Shown here piece by piece: positions 59,339 through 64,000 of a DNA stretch of 64,000 bases. Below the pieces are notes generated by a model. It made no database searches, was not told the origin of the DNA, and was given only the letters and a program-made list of their open reading frames with translations. The number at the start of each line of letters is the position of its first letter. Positions within the stretch are counted from its first letter, which is position 1. Location of the stretch: NCBI RefSeq assembly GCF_000349325.1, contig NC_020504.1:2452053-2516052 (forward strand), read 5' to 3'. The translations under genes and the position numbers were made by a program. This DNA is from Streptomyces davaonensis JCM 4913. Its GTDB lineage: Bacteria; Actinomycetota; Actinomycetes; Streptomycetales; Streptomycetaceae.

Positions 59339-60576
59339 CGACCGTGATCTGCCCCTACTGCTTCGCCCGCTCCTCCGCGGCCAAGCTGCCCTACCGCTGT
59401 CTGATGACGCCGACCGGCGTGCGCGGCGGCGGGCCCTGCGGGCCCGAACGCGACGACGTCTGGGCCGGGTTCATGGGTCCGGGGGTGCCGCCGGGCGCCC
59501 GGATGCGCGGGCCGGTGTTCGCGCCGCCCCGCAAGGCCACTTGGCGGGTCGGCACGGGCAGCAGTGTGCCGTGCCCGGGGTGCGGGGTGGGCACCACGAC
59601 CCGGGTGTGCGGGTCCTGCCACAACGACCTGCCGAGCGACTACTGCGACCACGACAGCCGGATCATCGCCCTGGTCGGGGCGAAGGCGTCGGGCAAGAGC
59701 ACGTATGTCTCGGTGCTGGTCAACGAGTTGAACCACCGGGTGGGGCAGGCCTACCACGCCACGCTGGCCGCGATGGGGCAGAGCACACAGATGCGGGACC
59801 GGGAGATGGCCGAGGACCTGTACGAGCGGCTACGGCTGCCGGACGCCACCAGACCGGCGGCCCTCGGTTTCAACGACCCGCTGCTGTACCGCCTCAGCCT
59901 GCCCCGGCGCGGCCGTCTCGGTTCCGGGACCCGGCACACCGCGCTCGTCTTCTTCGACGCGGCGGGCGAGGATCTCGCGGACGCCGAGGCGATGGACCGC
60001 TACACCCGCTACCTCAGTGCCGCTGACGGCATCGTCCTGCTCGTTGACCCGCTCCAACTCGGTTCCGTCCGGCACCGGTTGCCGGTCCACGACGGTCCGC
60101 CGCTGCCCGTGGTGGAGACCCCGCCGCAGCAGATCGTCGCCGACCTCGCCCGCCGGCTGCACGCCCACGGCAAGGGCGGCTCCCGGGGCCGGGTGGCCAC
60201 ACCGATCGCGGTGGCGGTGACCAAGACCGACATGCTCAGACCGCTCCTCGACCCGCACTCCCCCGTGCTGCGCAACGCCCCGCACCCGGACGGCGCGCTC
60301 GACGACGACGACCGGCTCGGCGTGCACGAGGAGATCCGCTCCCTGCTCACCGACTGGGAGTCGGGCAGGCTGGTCCGGCAACTGGAGCTGGATTTCGCCG
60401 AGTTCGCCCTGTTCGGGCTGTCGGCGCTGGGCGCTCCACCGCCCGCCGAGGCACCGGCGGACGTGCCCAAGTCCGGTCCGCAGCCGATCCGGGTGGAGGA
60501 TCCGCTGTTGTGGCTGCTGGCCCGGCGGGGACTGCTGCCGGTGCACCGTTCGACGGGGAAGGAGCGGGTCAAGTGA
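59335..60576 (+). CDS. zinc-ribbon GTPase of the GAP1 system (DO-GTPase-like)
   Basis: A 413-residue protein. Two zinc knuckles open it (CPYC at 6-9, RCLM and GPCG following, then CPGC at 80-83 and CGSC at 92-95). The P-loop GTPase has G1 GAKASGKSTYVS (about 115-126), a DAAGED motif near 208 that fits the G3 DxxG position, and G4 TKTD (296-299). This is a TRAFAC-like GTPase of the double-GTPase/GAP1 class predicted from comparative genomics to act in conflict systems. ATG 59335 overlaps the upstream stop and its own stop overlaps the next start (GTGA), with GAAGGAG there. Confidence 0.85.
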   Translation: MTTVICPYCFARSSAAKLPYRCLMTPTGVRGGGPCGPERDDVWAGFMGPGVPPGARMRGPVFAPPRKATWRVGTGSSVPCPGCGVGTTTRVCGSCHNDLPSDYCDHDSRIIALVGAKASGKSTYVSVLVNELNHRVGQAYHATLAAMGQSTQMRDREMAEDLYERLRLPDATRPAALGFNDPLLYRLSLPRRGRLGSGTRHTALVFFDAAGEDLADAEAMDRYTRYLSAADGIVLLVDPLQLGSVRHRLPVHDGPPLPVVETPPQQIVADLARRLHAHGKGGSRGRVATPIAVAVTKTDMLRPLLDPHSPVLRNAPHPDGALDDDDRLGVHEEIRSLLTDWESGRLVRQLELDFAEFALFGLSALGAPPPAEAPADVPKSGPQPIRVEDPLLWLLARRGLLPVHRSTGKERVK

Positions 60577-63071
60577 CCCTGGCCCAGCTGCACTACACGT
60601 CCGCGCCGCCGGGCCCGGACGGTTCCGGCTTCCGGTTCACCGCGGTCAGCGCGGGCGTGCCGCAGGGGCTGCTGCGGGAGGCGGAGCAGTTCATCGGCTA
60701 CGAGCCGCCGCGCGACTGTCCGGCCCGCCCGGACGCGGAGCAGCTGAAGAGCTTCCCGAAGGCCTTCTCCTTCTCCGAACTGTCCGACGGCGGACGCCTG
60801 TTGAGCCGCTCCGTCTACACCGGAGCCGACTACACGGGGCGCTGGGGCAACTTCCACGCCCACGCACTGCATCTGCCCCCGGGTGCGCGGCTGCCGGACG
60901 GAGCGCTGCCCATCACGGCCTGGGAGTCGCCCCGTTGGGCCGACACCACTCCTGCGGACGGGCGGCCCGGGTCCGTCGACCGGTTCGAGCCGTCCGGACT
61001 GCTGCGCCGGGAGGGGCTGGTCGCCTTCGCGGCGTCCCGGGCCGCCTGGCTGGCGCCGTTCTTCGCCGATCTGCGGGCGGTGGCGCAGGATCCGGGCGCC
61101 GGTCAGATCGTGCTCGTGGAGCACGACAGCGCGGACGTCGCCCAGTGGATCGCGCTCGCCTGCACGGTCCTGCCGCGGGAGCAGGCGCACCGGCTGACGT
61201 TCACGACGTACACCCGTCGTCCGCAGCAGGCTCGTCAGCAGATCGTGGGGGCGGTGCCGTCGTCGGAGCGGATCGTCCAGGATCACCGGTACCGGGTGCA
61301 CGACTGCACCGGGCGGCCGCCGTCGGAGCCGGTGGCCGACACCTGGGCGGAGGTGTGTGCCCGGATCTGGACCGCAGGGCGGCCCGATCTGTTCCGCGAC
61401 TCGGGGGACGGCCTGGGGCCGCTCGCGGTGGCGGCGCTGGCGGCCGGCGTCGGCCTGCGGTCCGACGCCCGGGCGGCCGCGGCTCGATGGGCCGCCGGGC
61501 AGGTACTGCCCGAGGCCACGCTGAGCGCGCTGGTCGCGGGGCTGTGCCAGGTCGGGGCGGACGACGACGAACCGGCCGCGCTCGCCACCCTGTTGGAGCG
61601 GCTGGACGGACAGGTACCCACCGCCGTCTCGGCCCCGCTCGCCGCCCAGGTGCTGGCGAGTGCCGTACTCGGCGGCGGCCCGGTGCCCGCGCTGCGCCCC
61701 GGGTCGCTGACCCCGCAGGCCCATGCCGAGCTGGCCCGTCGGCTCGCGCCCGCGCTGCGCTCCGGCATCGCGGACGCCGGGCAGCCCTCCGACGGACGTC
61801 CGCTCGCCCTGCTGCGGATCGCGGATCTGCTCGATGTCGACTGCCAGGATCTGCTTCCCGAGCTGGCGGGGCGGCTCGCGCGCGCTCTGGTGGACGTGGC
61901 CCCGGACGAACGGTCGGCCGTGACCGAGGAGCATCCCGTGGGGCATCCCGCCCGGCGGGCGCCGGAAACCGTCGAGGCGCCCCCGCCCCGGTTCGAGACC
62001 GCGGCGCTGCTCGACGCCGTGCGCGAACACCCCGCTCTGCGGATCGCGCTGTTCGGCTCGCTGGACGCGCTGGCGGCCGCCGATCCACCCGGTGCGGCGC
62101 GGGCACTGGCCGGATCGGGGCTGCCGGTGGGGCTTCAGACCGGATTCCCCCATCTGCGGATGTGCGTGGCGGCGGAGCCCGGGGGCGACCGGCTCGCCCG
62201 GTTCCACGGGATGCTGCGCACGGCCGGGGTGTCCCCGCACGCCGACACCGCCGTACTGCGCACCGCGCTGCATCTGGTGTGGGCGGGGGTCCTGCCGACC
62301 GGGCAGGAGGCGAGCCTGCTCCTGAACGAGCTCGGGTCGGATCTGCATCAGGCCGCCGGTACCCGGGACGTGCTGATCGAGGCCGCCCTCGCCGCGCCGC
62401 CCGACGATCCCGACGTCCCGGACCTCGCCGTCGATCTGCTGCGCAGCTTCAGCACGGAACTGCGGCCCGCCGAGCGCCCGGCACTGCTCCTGCTGGAGTT
62501 CGCGGGACTGCTGGGCACCTCCGGCGAGGGCGAGAACTGGGTCGCCCATGTGCTGACGTTGCGCGACGGCACGACCGAGCCGGTGCCGGACACGGTGATG
62601 CAGCGCGTCTGCGACGCCCTCGCGGAGCGGCTGCTGGACACCTCGACGCCGGAGAGCGAGCTGTACGCCCTGGCCAGGTCCGGCGAGCCACGACTGCTGG
62701 CCGCGTACGAACGCGCCGCGCGCTCCTCCCGGGTGGGCGACCGGCTGCGGGTCGTCCCGTCCTACGTCGCCGCCTGTTACTGCGCGTGGAGCGCCTACTC
62801 CGGCACCCATCCCGCCTGGGACGAGACGAGTTCCGCGCTGCTCACCAAGGTGCTGCGGCCGATCGTGAAGGCGCTGCCCGCCGAGGACGTGGCCGCGGTG
62901 GAGGCGGCGCTCGGGCGGGCCGGGCGGGGCAAGCTCGACGCGTTCCGGGGCTGGAACCGGCCCGGCGCGCTCGGGCGGCTCGCGGGGCGGCTGTCCGGGC
63001 GCGGCAAGCGCGTGGAGCCGGGCACCGCCTGGCCCGGGGACCTGGAGCCACCGTACCGGGGAGGCCGCTGA
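60573..63071 (+). CDS. GTPase-associated protein 1 (GAP1)-like protein
   Basis: An 832-residue protein. Its N-terminus is characteristic: LAQLHYTSAPPGPDGSGFRF, LLREAEQFIGYEPPRD, YTGADYTGRWGNFHAHALHL, then TVLPREQAHRLTFTTYTRRP. This matches the GTPase-associated protein 1 family N-terminal domain as I know it, followed by helical middle (about 270-600) and C-terminal (about 620-832) parts. No catalytic signature is visible. GTG 60573 overlaps the GTPase stop. It is expected to link the two GTPases of the locus, perhaps as their regulator or effector. Confidence 0.85.
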   Translation: MTLAQLHYTSAPPGPDGSGFRFTAVSAGVPQGLLREAEQFIGYEPPRDCPARPDAEQLKSFPKAFSFSELSDGGRLLSRSVYTGADYTGRWGNFHAHALHLPPGARLPDGALPITAWESPRWADTTPADGRPGSVDRFEPSGLLRREGLVAFAASRAAWLAPFFADLRAVAQDPGAGQIVLVEHDSADVAQWIALACTVLPREQAHRLTFTTYTRRPQQARQQIVGAVPSSERIVQDHRYRVHDCTGRPPSEPVADTWAEVCARIWTAGRPDLFRDSGDGLGPLAVAALAAGVGLRSDARAAAARWAAGQVLPEATLSALVAGLCQVGADDDEPAALATLLERLDGQVPTAVSAPLAAQVLASAVLGGGPVPALRPGSLTPQAHAELARRLAPALRSGIADAGQPSDGRPLALLRIADLLDVDCQDLLPELAGRLARALVDVAPDERSAVTEEHPVGHPARRAPETVEAPPPRFETAALLDAVREHPALRIALFGSLDALAAADPPGAARALAGSGLPVGLQTGFPHLRMCVAAEPGGDRLARFHGMLRTAGVSPHADTAVLRTALHLVWAGVLPTGQEASLLLNELGSDLHQAAGTRDVLIEAALAAPPDDPDVPDLAVDLLRSFSTELRPAERPALLLLEFAGLLGTSGEGENWVAHVLTLRDGTTEPVPDTVMQRVCDALAERLLDTSTPESELYALARSGEPRLLAAYERAARSSRVGDRLRVVPSYVAACYCAWSAYSGTHPAWDETSSALLTKVLRPIVKALPAEDVAAVEAALGRAGRGKLDAFRGWNRPGALGRLAGRLSGRGKRVEPGTAWPGDLEPPYRGGR

Positions 63072-64000
63072 TGACCGCCATGACGGTGGTGTGGGGCTAC
63101 TTGGCGTGGTGCGGTGTGATCGCCGTCGGCGTCGGCATGGGCCGGGTGATGTGGGAGTTCCTCGGGATCGGGGTGCGCGGGATCTGGCAGGGCCTCGGGC
63201 CCTGGCGTTCGGGCCGCCCCGACCAGCGGATCCCGGCCGTCGGCGGCGACGAACCCGCCCCGCTCGCCTACTGGTGGCGGCAGATGTGGGTCGACGGGCT
63301 GAGCGCCGCGAGCTACGGCTTCGTGATCGTGTGGACCGAGCTGGCCGACCCGTGGCTGGAGCGGATCAGCAAGAACCTGTTCCGCGGCCGGCTGCCCTCG
63401 GGGGCGCGCGCCGCCTCCCCGGCGGGCGCGGTGCTGCTGGTCGTGTTCGTGGCCCCTGGCACGGCGGCGGGCGCGCTCGTGGGCACCGCCCTCGCCACCC
63501 TGCTGCTCGGTCTGTTCCTCGTGGTGTTCGCCCTGCTGCTGGCCCTGATCTGGCTGGGCTGCGCGGCGGCCGTGCCGGTGCTGCGGGGCGCCGAGCGGGC
63601 GTGGGCGCTGGCCCGGGGCGTGCGCGTCAAGTGCCCCTACCCGCTCTGCTATCGGCCCGTACCGCTGGCCGTGCACCGCTGCCCCGGCTGCGACGCCGAA
63701 CACGCCTCGCTCCAGCCCGGTCGCTACGGCCTGCTGTGGCACCGGTGCACCTGCGGGCGCCGGCTGCCGACGACCCGGTTCGCCGAACGCGGGGCACTGA
63801 CGACCCAGTGCCCGCACTGCGCCAAGCGGTTGCCGCAGGTCACCGGCTCCACCCGGGTGGTGCACACGCCGCTGATCGGCGGCACCTCCTCCGGCAAGAC
63901 GATGCTGATGGCGGCGATGGTGGAGGGTCTGCACGCGTTCGCGCGGCGCGGCGAGCTCACCGTCGAGTACGCCTCGGCCGACGACCGGACCGCCGCGAAC
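63071..64000 (+). CDS. membrane zinc-ribbon P-loop protein of the GAP1 system, 3' partial
   Basis: At least 310 residues, running off the window. Hydrophobic helices lie at about 5-25 and 130-180 (VLLVVFVAPGTAAGALVGTA, LLGLFLVVFALLLALIWL). Two zinc-binding Cys sets follow: KCPYPLC, CPGC, then CTCGRR and CPHCAKR. A P-loop comes after them (about 270: IGGTSSGKTMLMAAMVEGL). It appears to be a second GTPase-type protein, anchored to the membrane, as in double-GTPase loci. ATG 63071 shares a base with the stop of GAP1 (TGATG), so the whole unit is one operon. The rest of the catalytic domain is not in the window. Confidence 0.8.
   Translation, partial: MTAMTVVWGYLAWCGVIAVGVGMGRVMWEFLGIGVRGIWQGLGPWRSGRPDQRIPAVGGDEPAPLAYWWRQMWVDGLSAASYGFVIVWTELADPWLERISKNLFRGRLPSGARAASPAGAVLLVVFVAPGTAAGALVGTALATLLLGLFLVVFALLLALIWLGCAAAVPVLRGAERAWALARGVRVKCPYPLCYRPVPLAVHRCPGCDAEHASLQPGRYGLLWHRCTCGRRLPTTRFAERGALTTQCPHCAKRLPQVTGSTRVVHTPLIGGTSSGKTMLMAAMVEGLHAFARRGELTVEYASADDRTAAN

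Noticed and set aside
60009..62810. 933-codon minus-strand frame opposite GAP1
   Set aside because: Shadow frame; the plus strand shows the conserved GAP1 motifs and coupled start/stop codons.
1..64000. CRISPR arrays, tRNA or rRNA genes, prophage or integrase
   Set aside because: No regular spaced repeats, no CCA-type cloverleaf, no rRNA-like sequence and no phage structural or integrase genes were found by reading.

Overview
The window looks like Streptomyces chromosome, or a very close relative. G+C is very high with strong third-position bias. GTG and TTG starts are frequent, GGAGG-type ribosome sites are common, and many stop/start codons overlap (ATGA, GTGA). Tat and lipoprotein secretion signals, LacI/TetR/AraC/two-component regulators and plant-polysaccharide hydrolases are abundant. 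No rRNA, tRNA, CRISPR array or prophage was seen. The first gene is cut at its 5' end and the last at its 3' end.

Layout. 1-1449: two ABC-2 permeases. 1428-2966 (minus): a coupled three-gene unit with a tiny membrane protein, a sigma-70-family factor and an unknown protein. 3315-7068: a Tat-exported PHP phosphoesterase with a histidine-rich N-terminus and a coupled unknown gene, divergent from a secreted endonuclease/exonuclease/phosphatase-fold enzyme. 7127-11755: an FtsX/LolD-type exporter divergent from a two-component system. 11815-13573: a TetR regulator, a PEP-mutase-like enzyme and a VOC protein. 13918-15528: a secreted SpaA-like protein. 15515-22736: a pectin/arabinogalactan cluster (DUF2264, rhamnogalacturonan acetylesterase, PL4 lyase, galactanase-like GH43 with CBM13, arabinofuranosidase-like GH43). 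22988-28403: two exported proteins, a flavin hydroxylase and homocysteine methyltransferase. 28418-31069: a large HTH/P-loop/TPR protein. 31256-38725: esterase, 2-hydroxyacid dehydrogenase, LacI regulator, ThuA-like protein, a lipoprotein and two VOC proteins. 38708-42614: two AraC regulators, an NmrA-like reductase, a 207-bp MITE and a YihY/BrkB membrane protein. 42712-47781: AidB-like dehydrogenase, GAF regulator, exported protein and GNAT acetyltransferase.

47907-57130 is a complete assimilatory sulfur operon. It has a cysteine leader peptide, siroheme sulfite reductase, a small zinc-ribbon protein, APS reductase, APS kinase, both ATP sulfurylase subunits, a sulfonate ABC importer and the sirohydrochlorin chelatase that completes siroheme. 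The leader peptide and a nested hairpin before the reductase suggest cysteine-responsive attenuation.

57230-64000 is the most unusual locus: four tightly coupled genes encoding a beta-sandwich repeat protein, a zinc-ribbon GTPase, a GTPase-associated (GAP1-like) protein and a membrane zinc-ribbon P-loop protein running off the window. The architecture matches predicted NTP-dependent conflict systems of multicellular bacteria. As far as I know its function has not been shown experimentally.

Regulatory structure was readable in several places. There are three related AAGCGCTT-type (LacI-like) operators, overlapping palindromes between the two-component system and its exporter, palindromes before the TetR and GAF regulators, and several strong terminator hairpins, one of them inside the coding sequence of an overlapping convergent gene.
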